Assembly (NCBI GenBank): GCA_963921425.1
Contig: OY992836.1
Location: 4,169,825-4,233,824 of the forward strand
Direction: 5' to 3'
Source: Dryas octopetala
Taxonomy: Eukaryota > Streptophyta > Magnoliopsida > Rosales > Rosaceae
DNA: 64,000 nt
Notes under the pieces: generated by a model
The model's database searches: none
Seen by the model: the letters and a program-made list of their open reading frames with translations, nothing else
Told to the model about the DNA's origin: nothing
Part shown: piece after piece, positions 12,530 through 23,900 of the stretch
How the letters are laid out: each line of letters begins with the position of its first letter
How positions within the stretch are numbered: the first letter of the stretch is position 1
Translations under genes and position numbers: made by a program

Positions 12530-15364
12530 TGACAGAATCGCCCCCGGATTCCACCCTGAATCTCGGAGAAGCCTTGTGGGAATCCAAAATCAAAGAAAAT
12601 CCTACAGAAAATTCGGCATAACCTCTCCTGAAAATGGACTAACCCAAAAGTTGTAAAACCTATAAAAACACTTCTAAAAACATTAGCCGCTTCTACCACA
12701 ACCAAAAAGGGGTCTCAGACCCAAACAACACCACAATAACATAAAGTTCCAGTATGGTTCTCAGAGCCACTACTTTCTATTACAATAAATTTTACTATTA
12801 AAGTAAAAAAAAAAAAAACTTCCAAAATAGAAGCGATGCCTACAAGATCCGAGAAGAGAAAATGAACACTATGCCTTAACGTGATTGGCTTGACCTCCAC
12901 CAATGCTACGGCCTGGGGGGAAACAATTTAAGACAAAACAAGAAAATTATGTGATAAACTCAATGAGTGGACAATTTATAAGTACGGAAAATAATTGTCG
13001 TTTAACTTTTCATGAATCATTAAAAGTCAAATTTAACTCTAAGACCTCACGTCGCTCTTTGAAATCCCCCAGTTTTAAAACGCTTTCAGAAACACGTTCA
13101 AGTTGCTATCATATTTTAATAAACCAAACCAAAGCACAAACCATTTATCAAATAAAATTCAAACATTAAAATTGAAAATAGCTTATAAATTTAAATGAAC
13201 GATCGCATTAAAACCGTATAATACATTTATAATAAAACACACCAAGTCAGTTACCCATAGAACCTATCATACATGCGCAGAGCCGAGAATCTGTCATACG
13301 CATGCAGAGCCAGAAATCTTGTCTTACATGTACGTAGAGCCACCCCCAATGGGTGGCATCACGGCCCAAAGCCTATGTGTGTGCCGTAATGGGTCCCAAA
13401 GACCTATCAAATCAAACAACCTGGGAGAGTACTGAAAGGCGATTTAAAACTGGTTCCCATAACCAAACATAATGTCTTTTTCCACCAATAAAGAATATCT
13501 TTATAACATTCCCAAAAACTTTAAATCCCCAAACAAATGTATAAACACAACTAGTAAAACAGTCCTCAATAAATCACATTCAAAAACATAAAACCAATCA
13601 AATCTTTTGACCACAGACTAAAATAAGAAATAATCCATACGTATAAAAATAAGAAACTAGTTTCCTTTCCAACGTCCAACAAGAAAAAATTCATTTGCGA
13701 TAGCATTTGTAATCCAAAATTTAATACCATTGATCAAATCCTTAAATCGACTTCAAAACGTTAAATATAAAATAATTGGTGAGATTTCCAAAAACTCTGA
13801 GAAAAAAAACAAAAGTCTATTCAAACTTCAAATTCTCAACTAAAATTACATATCCAAAATAAATCACGTATGAATTTCCTAAATCATTTAAAGAAAACAA
13901 AGAATCCACTCACAGTGAGAAAATCTAACTTCGATCTTTCGCCGGATCGTCACGAGCCCCGGTCGTCTCGCCTATACCATAAACAATAAAATATGCAATT
14001 AGTCTCAACTCCAATACATTAAATTTTGTGTGTATGTGTTATTCCTAACGTTCTGCTTAACTCATACTCAATGTAACGGTTAGAAATCATTTTTCTCAAA
14101 CCTATTCCTAAACCGTCCCGGCTCCAAACCACGACTCCTATGATCTCATGTTAAACCATAAATTCAAAAGGAACCCTGCATGTGGCCTACCCTACTTGGG
14201 AGTGGTTCGAAGATTAAAACGATACCCGCAAGGTGTCCGATTCTCGAGCCAAAAGAATATTTTCGTCACTCAAGTCGCATCCACCTATCCAAAATCATCA
14301 ACCAACTCAGTTTTGATACGCAACAAAGTGCTAGATAATTTACGTGGCAACTGGGTGGTCGGAACCCCCGCTGTCACCGCTCAAAGTGGCGGCACAAAAA
14401 CTAAATTTCACAAATTTCTCCGAATTCCTCAAACTTTTCAATTCTAAACTTCAATTGAAGGTTCTAAGGAGTGAAAATTGTCCATAATTACATTAACATC
14501 ATCCCAATTTCGAAATTCTCAAGAGAAACCCGAAATGGGTTCTAAATCCCCAATTTCAATTCTCCACAATTACTCAAAATAAAACACCCAAACCACTGGG
14601 AAATGGAAGCTTATTCCTCAAGGAGAAAAACCCACTTAAACCCTCGAAAATTTGTGGTGAAATCTAGCTGGAATTTGGAGGATGAGGCCAGCAGTTTGAG
14701 GTGGTTCTTGGCGTGTTTTCGCGTATATAGAGATTGGCTGGCGAGGAGAGTGACTGGAAGGACGTTGGCCGGTCAGTGGGGAGTTCGCCGATGAGCTCAG
14801 GTGGCCAGAATGGCCGGCGAAGAGATGGGCGGCGGCTGAGGGTTTTCTGGCTTGTTCCCCGCGCGAATGAGTGCTGGCTGGTGAAAGGAGTGGCGGGGAG
14901 TGGTGGTCGGCCTGTGGGGGTCACACCGGTGAGTCCAGGTCAGAGGGAGGTGGCCGGCGACGTCGTTTGTATTGGTGGCTGGTGTATGCGCAGTGAGAGG
15001 TGCGGGAGAAGGAAGAGAGAGAGTAAGAGAGAGAGAGAGTGCGGGAGAGAAGGAGAGAATTGAAGAGAGAGAGTGAGAGGGGGCTGATTAAATTTGAGGT
15101 GTTTGGGTGTTTGAAATTACTCAAATGCCCTTTTCTAGAAAAATCTCCACACTTCCTACCAAAATTTCTAATTAGAACACCGTTTTCGCCTACGCGTTTG
15201 GAAACTCGAGTTCTAATTAGCCGTCTCGAGCTTAAAGGCTACAAATTTAAATTTTTAAAACACCCTTCTAAATACTAGAATTCCCTTCCAAAATTTTAAT
15301 AAGTCCGCCCAATAAGATTAAATTTTTATTTAAAAAAAATAAGACTTGGGGTTGGGTCGTTACA
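12530..15364 (-). mobile_element. Solo LTR (large, Ty3/gypsy-like), 2.8 kb
   Basis: It begins TGACAGAATCG and ends GGTCGTTACA in + orientation, flanked by the 5-bp duplication tttgc (12525-12529 and 15365-15369). Removing it rejoins the last ORF1 residues ('EKREMFA/DREDPYIKLQ'). The reverse complement starts TGTAACGACCC, like the LTR at 19440-22213, which places it on the - strand relative to those at 25781 and 28621. There are no gag, pol, PBS or polypurine signals, so it is a solo LTR. ORFs inside, such as 14734-15063, are GA-rich by chance. The Ty3/gypsy assignment is inferred from LTR size and ends. Confidence 0.82.
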
Positions 15365-15483
15365 TTTGCTACTAGGGAAGATCCATACATCAAGCTTCAA
15401 TGGCTTACTTACATGATGAGAAAATATGGTGGTTAAATTTCTAGTATGAAACTTGTTATGTTCTAGTGTTTGAAACTTGTAGT

Positions 15484-15622
15484 GTTAATTATGTTTGCAA
15501 TTTAATTAGATAGTTATCAATGTTTGGATCTTGTTTGAATGTTAATTATGTTTGCAATTTAATTGGATGGTTATCAATGTTTGGATCTTGTTTGAATGTT
15601 AATTATGTTTGCTATTTGGATC
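15484..15622 (+). repeat. 57-bp tandem duplication in the Harbinger element
   Basis: The unit starting 'gttaattatgtttgc' and containing 'tcaatgtttggatcttg' occurs at 15484 and 15541, with a third partial copy from 15598. It lies between ORF1 and the transposase gene. Confidence 0.85.
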
Positions 15623-15702
15623 ACTAAACTTGTATGCAATTTAAATGCTTGATTTAATTTGTATGAATCACTTTACTTTTGCAGGTTTACTTGGTTGAGC
15701 GT

Positions 15703-17021
15703 ATGGACTTTCTAGACGATGATGATGACTTCAACCAAAATATATGCCTTTGTCTTGCGACTATTCAATTATATTATGAGAAATATATTCATAAAACTCC
15801 TTGTATGATTTCTTCACAAATAGTAAATAGGTGATTGTTGGAGCTACTAGGGGAAGTGATGCACGTTGTTATAGAATGTTTAGAATGGATAAACATGTTT
15901 TTTCTAGATTATGTACTGATTTGCAAGATAACTATGGGTTGAAAGATTCAAGGAGAATTTGTGCTGCTGAGATGTTGGGAATTTTTGTGCACACTTTAGG
16001 ACATGGTATAGGAAATAGGTTAGCTCAAGAATGATTTCAACATTCTGGTAAGACTGTGAGTAAGTATTTTGATATGTTACCATATATTGTATGTCGTATA
16101 GCCATAGATATCATCAAACCATTGAATCCTGAGTTTAATGGTACCCCGGAAGAGATAAATAGAGATTCTAGATATTAGCCTCATTTTAAGGTAATCATTA
16201 ATTCAAATGTTTGAATTTTTTTTAATTACGTTATATGTACTAAATCTTTTTTATTTCCTATTATTTTTAAGATTTTGTTGGTGCAATAGATTGTGTGCAT
16301 GTTCAAGCATCAATATCTCTTAGAAATCAAATACCTTATATTGGAAGTAAAGGAATACCGACTCAAAACATAATAGCTGCATGTAATTTTGACATGCAGT
16401 TCATATTTGCATGTGCAGGTTGGGAAGGCACTGCACATGATACTAGGGTATTCCTATTGATTCTGCAAAATGATAGTCTCAACTTTCCTAAACCTCCAAA
16501 TGGTAATTAATAACTAAAATTTGATCTTAATGTTCAATTTTTTATGTTGCAATTTCTAATTATACTATTTTAAAACATGTGTATTTGACAGGAAAATATT
16601 ATCTTGTGGATGTTGGGCATCCACAAATTGATGAGTATTTGGGACCATACAAAGGTGAAAGGTATCATCTTCCAGATTTCCGAAGGGGTAGCCAACCAAT
16701 AGGTTATAAAGAAGTATTTAACCATGCACACTCTTCCCTTAGGAGTGTCATTGAGTGCACTTTTGGAGTATGGAAGAAAAAATGAAAGATTTTGAGGGAT
16801 ATGCCTAGTTATTCTTTCAAGAAACAAGTGAAAATTGTCATTACAACCATGGTACTTCATAACTCATAAGGAGGCATGCCGAACGTGATAGTGATTTCCA
16901 CGAAAGTGGGGATGACACCCTGAATGAAGAGGTGGATATTGAGGTTGATTCACAAGAGGAAGGCCATGGTCTTGGATCACAAGAAATGAATACATTGAGG
17001 GATAGCATCGCACAAGTTTGA
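15703..17021 (+). pseudogene. HARBI1-like PIF/Harbinger transposase (DDE), inactive
   Basis: The gene has at least three exons: 15703-16190, about 16272-16503 and about 16592-17021. An N-terminal part ('CYRMFRMDKHVFSRLC', 'MLGIFVHTLGHG') leads to the DDE_4 nuclease domain. The presumed catalytic acids are D in 'GAIDCVHV', D in 'YYLVDVGHP' and E in 'SVIECTFGVWKKK'. The end reads 'HAERDSDFHESGDDTLNEE' to 'TLRDSIAQV'. In-frame stops at 'IVNR*LLEA', 'LAQE*FQHS', 'RDSRY*', 'WKKK*KIL' and 'LHNS*' make it a pseudogene. It would cut and paste the element together with ORF1. Confidence 0.87.
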
Positions 17022-17699
17022 TGAGTGTCAATCTTTAGGGTCATTTTTATTTTGTAGTTCATGACTAATTTTCATGTGGCCCATATGAATGGTATCAATG
17101 GATAATATCTAATATTTGTAATTATGTCAAACATTTTTATCAATGTTAGTTTTTTCCTCTTTTCCAACCAAAAAAAGTTATGATAAAAAAATAAAAAATA
17201 AAAAAATGTATCCCTACCCATTTCTAATTAACTATGCCGAAAATAAAGATCTACTATCATAAAGCTAGGCAAGCCTTCCATGTCATAAGACTTCATCACA
17301 ATACAAGGAAACATAAGTACCTTTTAATTAACAAAATACAATAACAAAAAATATTAATTTAAAGTGAGTTTTATGTAAGTCAGAAGATTAGTTTGTACTT
17401 AAAAAAAATCATAAATAAAAGTTAAAAAAAGATCATAAATAAAAGTTAGAAAAGCAAGTGAAAGCACCCTTGTTTTACCAAATAGAAAAGTAAAAAACAT
17501 TTTCAGCACTATGTCTATTTTGGTTATTATACATAGCCATAACACTTCTACATCAAAATTTACCAAACACTCTACTACTGCTTTTAACACTCACAGTACT
17601 TTTAAAAACACAGTTTACCAAACACTCAGCTGCTTTATCTCACAGTAGCTTTACCTTACAACAGCTTTTTCCGACCACACCTCAATCCCAAACTAGCCC
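17022..17699. other. Right non-coding arm of the Harbinger element
   Basis: AT-rich 3' region of the element. Near the end (17500-17690) are repeated 'ttaccaaacactc' blocks and then the terminal inverted repeat. No gene is seen. Confidence 0.5.
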
Positions 17700-17807
17700 T
17701 AAATCAATATTTAAGCTCATAGTTACCTATTGAAATGCCAAAAAAAAAAAACACATACACACACACACATACACAATTATAAAAAAATTTCAATCGATAG
17801 ATATAAA

Positions 17808-18927
17808 CAAGGAGTAAAATTTCGGTTTCGAGAAAATTTTCGATGAAAATTTATACAGAAATTGCTATCAAAATATGGAAATTTTGAATGAAACTTGACC
17901 ATATGTTTATTTAACATATTATCTACTACATTGATAAAAAACATTGAAGAAACCAAATTATATAGTAGGTTTCATGTGATACAAGGTGAAATAATGCGCG
18001 CTAGAGGCAAATACTGTTAAATAAAATTAGTTTAATAAATAAATGAAATTAGTATATTCTTTATACTCTACAATCTATACACTAAATCCTAAAACTAAAC
18101 TGTATATACTCTATAATTTATACACTAAATCCTAATACTAAATCCTATATACTCTATAATCTATACTTTATATTCTTTAAGATATGATATAAGATATTAG
18201 AATTTAGAACCTTTAGGGTATTTTTAATTACTTTTTATATAGAAATATATTAGAATTTAGGGTGTAAAAACAACTAAACAAAATCTCAAACCCTTTTTTA
18301 TCTTTCTAATTGCCCAAAGGCCCTAAACCCCAATCAACCCTAAACCCCCCCTTTTTTTTTTCTTTCATTCCTTTTCTTGTTTTTTTTTTTCCTTCCTTTT
18401 TCTCCCCTTTTCCTCCCGTGACTTGACGCTCTCTTCCTTTTTTTTTTTTTTTTTTCTTGCCTTCCTTTTCTTTTTTTCTTTTTTTCTTTCCTTCCTTTTC
18501 CTCCCCTTTTCCTCCCGTGACAATCTCTTCCTCTTCCCTCTCATTTCTCTCTCCCAGGCTCCTAGCCCACTACACAACATCTCTTCTTTCTCTTCCCTCT
18601 CCCTCCCCCATCTCTTCCTCCTTCTCTTCCTCTTTCCCCGATCTCCCTCTCTTCCTCCTCTTCATCCCCGATCTCTTCTCCCTCCTAGATCTCCTCTCTC
18701 TTCTCTGAAAATGGCTCCCAGATCTCCTTTCTCTTCTTTGAAAATGGAAAGATGTTGTAAGACACAGCGAAATTTTGCCGAAATTTAGAGAAATTTTACA
18801 AAAACATATGTGCGGGGGTGTTCAAAATTTCGCCGAAATTTTTACGTAAAATACAGGATATGTGATAAAATTTCGAGACCCAAAAAAAAAGAAAATTTCG
18901 TCGAAATTTTTGAAATTTCATTCCTTG
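17808..18927. mobile_element. hAT-like non-autonomous element
   Basis: The left end is CAAGGAGTAAAATTTCGG and the right end is the complement of CAAGGAATGAAATTTCAA. The flanks are gatataaa (17800-17807) and aatataaa (18928-18935), an 8-bp duplication with one mismatch. The interior shares text with the 8457-11766 element ('aaattagtatattctttata', 'attgcccaaaggc'), followed by a CT-rich block at 18340-18710. No transposase is present. The polypyrimidine block generates several long but low-complexity reading frames that are not genes. Confidence 0.65.
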
Positions 18928-19439
18928 AATATAAACACCATATAAATACAATATTAATTTAAACTATATAATAACTCAATGCAATGAACACCTAAATAAA
19001 AACTAAATATATAACTAAACGTACAAATGATTTTCATGATGCTATATCAAATATCATATAAAAAAAAGGGAGAAATTTTAGCAAAAAGTCTTCAACTATA
19101 CTATGTTTTGCAGTCGAAGATTTCGATTTCATTTGTTCCAATTAAGGACTATAATTAAATGTTACTCTCAATCAAGAGATTTCTGTTAAATCTATTAAAA
19201 TATCCGTTAAGTTGGTCACGTGACCCGCACTTGACCAACTTTTAAGAGCAAAAGTTTTTTTTTTTTTTTTTTTTTTAGCAAAAAAGGGGCAAAAGCATTT
19301 AACCATTAAAAAATAGATATAAAAAACTAAAAAAACTAAAAAAACTAAATATAATGAAAAAAATTTAAAAAATTGGGAGGGAGGATGCAGAACTCTCCCA
19401 TCCCCACCACTGACTCCCCCAACCTACCTCCTTCTAACA

Positions 19440-22213
19440 TGACCGCTCCCGAATTCTACCCTGAAATCCGGAAAGGTCCAGTGGGATCTAAAATCAAGAA
19501 AAATCCTATCCAAAATTCGGCAGAACCTCCCCTGAAAACTTATAAAACCTGTAAAACTTATAAATTCGGCAGAACCCAAAATTTATAAAACTTCTAAAAA
19601 CTTTAACCACCTCTACCACAACCAAAAAAAAGTCTTAAATCCTACAAATACAAAATAGTCTTATAATTTAAGTATGGTTATCAGAGTCACTACTCCTATT
19701 ACAAAAATTTTTACAGTTAAGGAAAAGGAACTTTCAAATTGGAAGCGATGCCTACAAGATCCGAGTAGAGAAAATGGACGCTATGCCTCGACGTGATTGG
19801 CGCGACCTCCACCGCTGCTATTGCCTGGGGGGACAATTTAAGACAAACCAAGAAAAACTATGAGATAAACTCAGTAAGTGAACGAGTTAAGAAAATGAAA
19901 CATAAAATTTATTTATCTTTTAGGAGTCATAAAATAATAGTCTCTAAGACCTTACAATCGCTCCTTGAAATCCCCAAGTTTTAAAACTATTTTCGAAATT
20001 TTTTCTAAAACGTCATAAAATCATTTAACATAAGATACATGAATAAATCTGATATGCAATCATTCATTGAGAACTTCTAAATAGAAGTATCATGCAAAAC
20101 TGGAAGTCCAAGAATCAAGATAAAACATAAAAAAAACTTCTCGTTTAAACTTTTGTAATAGAATTCTTTGGAAGAATAATGAAACTACACCATACTTGTA
20201 CCCGTACTGTAAACAATGTCCTGGCCACAATCCCACGCACGGGCAAGCTCAAATCCTGGCCACAATCTCGTACATAGAGGTTACTTTGCAAGAGCAGGCT
20301 CGTATTCTGGCAACAACCTCGTACGGAGAGGTCACTCCGCATGAGCAGGCTCATACCCTGGCCACAATCTCGTACGGAGAGGTCACTCCTCACGAGCAGT
20401 CTCATATCCTGGCCACAATCCCGTGCATTTACACAGGCAGGCTCGTCCGGTCAATACGTGCATTTACACAGCAGTTTTTAAATACTCTTTTCAAAATTCT
20501 CCTTAACAATCCAACTCATAAAAAATGTGTCTTTTCATAAACTAAGTAACAATTAAAACCTGTCTTTTAAATAAAGATATCTTCAATATGAAATCACATA
20601 TAAAAGCATGTTGAAATATTTCTTAATCGCTTAAATTATAAATTCCAAGATAAGGATAATCGAACTAACATAAATGATTATTTAAGAAGACTTAAGATTT
20701 AAAACTCACAAAGATAGCCCTAGCTTAGATACTCTGCCGGATCGTCACGAGCTACGGGCGTCTCGCCTATAACATAAACAATAAATAAGAAATTAGTCTC
20801 AAATCCAAGACGTTAAATTTGTGTGTGTGTTGTACCTAACGTCTCACCCAACTTTTGTTCCTACACGATGGTCTATGATCTACACTATTTGACCAACAAC
20901 ACCTCCACAACTGCCCCTAAAGCTTCCCGGCTCAACCTAACCAAAATCAACATAACCAAGATCGATAACCCACTCAACAAATTGTCCTAAATACTCCCAA
21001 AAATTATGGAATTTCAGTGGGGGTTCAAAATCATAAAGGTTGCCGCCGAAGGTGGCTGTTTCAAGTCCAAAATAAGCCAAAATTGTCAAAATTCTTCAAA
21101 CCCACTCCATTTCTGCATCCTAAACATTAATTGAACTTCCTAACATTGAAATTATGTCCAAATAACCAACAATAATCGCCCCCAATCTGAAACCCCAAAG
21201 AAATCCTGAAATGGCATCAAATTTTCCAAAATCAATCTTCAACAATCACTCAAATTCAAACAATCAAGCCACAAGAGAATGAAAGCCCACTAAGAAGAGA
21301 AGAAAACCCACCTAGGATGGAGGTGATTAGCGCTGAAATCTGGTCGGAAAAATGGAGGAGAAGTCGGCGGCAGAGGAGCCCTTCTTAAGCAGCAAACGCG
21401 CGCTGGGGGTGGTTGGCTGGCTGAAGGAGCTGGCCGGCTCGTGGGGAAGTCGTCGGAGGTTGGCGATGGAAAGGAATGGCTGGCGTTGATGGCTGGTGGC
21501 TGCGTAAAGAGAAAGGAGAAGAGAGAGAGAACACGGGGAGAGAGAATGAGGAGGAGGAGAGAAAGTGGGTGCCCTTGGGGGAGGGTGGTCGGCGCCGGGG
21601 GAGGGCTCGCTGGTGGTCGGTTGTGGTGGCTGTGGTCGGTTGTCGGTTGTCGGTGGTGGTGGTTGTGACACCTGGTGGTTTCGGGCAGAAGGGGGCTGCA
21701 GGAGAGAAAAGGAAAAATGGAGAGAGAGAGAGAGAGAAAAAAAGAGAGAGAGAGAGATTTGTAGAAATTTCTGAAGAGAGGAGAGAGAATGAGAGATTTC
21801 AAAAATAAAAAATGGGTTTTTAAAACCCTTAAGTGCAATTTTACACAATTGCCTCACACTTGTACGATCCGTAACTCCTAAACCGTAACTCGAATCAACG
21901 CGTGCTATGTGTCTATGAAATCGTGGGCTTGAGACCTTTGTAATGAACCCAGAGTCAAAATCAAAAGCCCATTAGTTTTAAAAGTCAACTTTTGGGTCAA
22001 GCCCAATTTAAAACAGAAATTAAAAATTAAACCAAAACCTTTTTATTTTCAAAATAAATCCCCAAAATGATCCAAATAAATTTTCAAAATATTTAAAATA
22101 AATTTTTGAAAAAAAAAATTGAGGTCTCACAATTCAATTTCTCACTACGCCTCTAAATGGCCATTACGAATAAAAATTTAAATTTCTCGTGAAATTTGGG
22201 TCGGGTCGTTACA
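19440..22213 (-). mobile_element. Large LTR (solo), related to those at 12.5, 25.8 and 28.6 kb
   Basis: It starts TGACCGCTCCCGAATTC and ends GGGTCGTTACA. On the - strand the text near 21960-22130 ('attgggcttgacccaaaag', 'ttgacttttaaaa') matches the beginning of the LTR at 28621. It carries a tandem array at 20221-20430 and GA-rich sequence at 21500-21800. A clean 5-bp target duplication was not found (taaca at left, ctttc at right), so one boundary may be off. An alternative right boundary is at 'ggtctcaca' near 22131. There is no internal coding region. Confidence 0.65.
20221..20440 (-). repeat. Tandem array of about 51-bp units in the LTR
   Basis: Units beginning 'ctggccacaat' occur at 20221, 20255, 20307, 20358 and 20408, with 'ctcgtacggagaggtcactc' and 'gagcaggctc' inside. 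The reverse complement ('GCCTGCTCATG...GTGGCC') resembles the array at 30290-30540 in the LTR on the other strand. Confidence 0.8.
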
Positions 22214-22257
22214 CTTTCCCCTCTCCGGCCTGCCTGTGGCTGCCGCTCCTCTCCCCT

Positions 22258-22262
<5 letters not shown>

Positions 22263-22326
<64 letters not shown>
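22263..22326. repeat. (TC)n microsatellite with facing (GA)n block
   Basis: A run of about 30 CT units. A matching GA-rich region follows at 22485-22610, so the interior of the long-TIR element could fold on itself. Reading frames here (SLSLSL, RERERE) are low-complexity artefacts. Confidence 0.9.
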
Positions 22327-22329
<3 letters not shown>

Positions 22330-23050
22330 CTCCCCCACCCAACCTTTCCCCCACTGGTCCCATTCCCACCCAGCCCCGGCTCTCCTCCCCAGCCCCTCCT
22401 TGCCCCACCCCTCCCTTATCCCCATTACGCCCCCTCATCCATCCCCGTCTCGACCCCCCACCCAGCCCCGACCCCATTCAGATCGGAGAGAGAGAAAGCG
22501 AAAAGCAAAAGAGAAAGAGAAGGAGAGAGACAGAGAAAGAGATAGAGAGAGATAGAGAAAAAGAGAGAGAGAGAGAGAGAGAAAAAGAGAGAGAGAGAGA
22601 GAGAGAAGTGGCAGAGGGGAGTGAAGGGCGCCACCGCCGTTTCTGTGGGGGTAGGGAGTCGTCGATCAACCGAAAAGGAGAGGGAGGTGGGTTGGGAGAG
22701 TCGGTGGTGGGGGGTTTTTGCATCCCCTACCCTTTTTTCATTTTTAATTTTTTTATTATATTTTAGTTTTATTTATTTTATTATATTATTTTATTTATAA
22801 AAAAATATTTTAGTTTCATTTTTTTTCTAATTATTTTTTAGAGGAATATACACTTTTACTCTTAAAAATTAGTCATATGCTTGACACATGATCAATTTTT
22901 TACCAAATTTTTAACAGTGTTAACGAAAAATTCTTAATTGAGACTAACAATTAACTATAGTCCTTAATTAGAACAAAATGAAATTGGAATCGTCAACTGC
23001 AAAACAGGGTATAGTTGGAGTCCTTTTGTTCAAATTTTCTCTAAAAAACA

Positions 23051-23900
23051 AAGAAATTTAATTAAATATACCTTTTTTATCCCACCTAAGCTTTTTTAAC
23101 CCTAGACATAAAAAGTTTGTTTTTTAAACCCTTTTCCTTGTGGAAGGACAACTATACCCACACATACATACCAAGATTCATATATTTTTTTTTTCTCACT
23201 TTTTCTCCTTCTCTCCTTCTCTCCTTCCTACCACTAACTCATTCTCTCCTTCTTTCCTCTTTCGTGCTTCGGAAGCAGGCGCTTCAATATTGCCAGATAT
23301 GGAAGAAACCAATTGAGAAGAAGAAGATGCAATTGATGGACTTCAACAACATAAAATCAAAGTTCAACATATATACTTTGCAAATCTGGAATCCACTCAC
23401 ACTTCAACATATATACTTTGCATCGGCAGTAAATTGATGGGTTGTTCATTTTGGTGAAGAAACTAGTAAATTTTGAGTTTATTAATTATTGTATTAAGAC
23501 TTTTGAGTTTTAATATATATTGTAAAACAGATCTAGGTTCTTTAATTGTTTATCCCTTTATTACGAGAAGTTTCTTTCTTGTTTGAAAGTTGAACAAAAA
23601 TGTTCAATTTGTATTTTTAAGCTACAATTAATATGAAATTATATTACAATGGTTTAGAGATTTAGTTTCTAGATAAGGTGTTGATGGTTTAGAGATCTAA
23701 TGTATTTTATTTCAATGCACCCAGTATGATGCAGTTTAGATCTGAGTTGCATATGTGGTAGAATTTTTTTTTTTTTGGGTTTTCACCTAAAAAAGATGAA
23801 TACTATAATGGTGGAGTTTATAGATCTAGGTTAACAAGATGAACTAAACTAAAGACGACAATGTTCAAAATCCGGATCTGGATTCAATGGAGAAGAAGAA
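23051..23900. other. Repeat-flanked non-coding sequence, no gene recognised
   Basis: Contains a CT-rich stretch (23195-23260) followed by a purine-rich part resembling an untranslated leader, and a small duplication of 'acttcaacatatatactttg' near 23360 and 23400. The reading frame at 23117-23437 shows no recognisable domain. 'atctggattcaatgg' before 23901 resembles text at 31410-31420. Confidence 0.4.

Larger units (their letters stand above)
7924..15436 (+). pseudogene. Harbinger ORF1, Myb/SANT-like protein, split by two insertions
   Basis: The segments in order are 7924-8270, 8363-8456, 11775-11954, 12268-12529 and 15365-15436. The first carries a Myb_DNA-bind_3-like domain ('FFDLCIKEVEVG', 'THFNKEG', 'LKNKWNNLKDQWKLWKELKG'). 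The second and third read 'LRKKCISPDLEEKLDIMF' then 'HAWAPSSGVLPSENL', a combination known from L10-interacting MYB-domain proteins and Harbinger ORF1. A basic region and 'LSYQIERMVEAIETR' follow, and it ends 'LQWLTYMMRKYGG'. Stops (for example TAG after REKAV) show it is dead. This protein normally partners the transposase in DNA binding and nuclear import. Confidence 0.8.
6324..17699 (+). mobile_element. PIF/Harbinger DNA transposon with nested insertions
   Basis: The left TIR begins GGGCCATTTTGGGGTTGAGG and the right end is the complement of GGGCTAGTTTGGGATTGAGG; both continue with the GTGTGGT block. It is flanked by TAA at 6321-6323 and 17700-17702, the 3-bp target duplication of this superfamily. 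Inside are the two expected genes: a Myb/SANT-like ORF1 and a HARBI1-like DDE transposase, both with stops. An hAT element (8457-11766) and a solo LTR (12530-15364) lie inside ORF1. Without them and a tandem duplication the element would be about 5 kb, a normal size for the family. It sits inside the FAR1-like ORF, so it is younger than that ORF. Confidence 0.88.
19068..23041. mobile_element. Long-TIR (about 370 bp) MULE-like element with nested solo LTR
   Basis: The left arm 19068-19439 and right arm about 22680-23041 are inverted copies. They match from 'caactata' and 'gttttgcagt' near the tips through 'taattaaggactata' to the inner block 'gatgca' ... 'cccaac ctacctcc'. The flanks are taaaaaaaa (19059-19067) and taaaaaaca (23042-23050), 9 bp with one mismatch. 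The remaining unique interior is only about 22214-22680, mostly (CT)n and (GA)n. A solo LTR sits exactly at the inner edge of the left arm. No transposase is seen. Confidence 0.72.

Noticed and set aside
14734..15063. 109-aa frame inside the solo LTR at 12.5-15.4 kb
   Set aside because: Biased GC/GA composition, no motif, and a position within a non-coding LTR.
18423..18788. 121-aa reading frame rich in F, S and L
   Set aside because: It is a polypyrimidine tract inside an hAT-like element; the composition alone explains the open frame.
20196..20540. 114-aa frame with repeated 'SYGEVTPHEQ'
   Set aside because: It is a translation of the tandem array in the LTR; the repeat period is near a multiple of three, so it stays open.
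21290..21857. 182-aa and 176-aa overlapping - strand frames
   Set aside because: They translate a GA/GC-rich stretch of a solo LTR in two frames, with no domain and no consistent codon signal.
22153..22766. Long frames with RERERE or SLSLSL
   Set aside because: They arise from (CT)n and (GA)n repeats.
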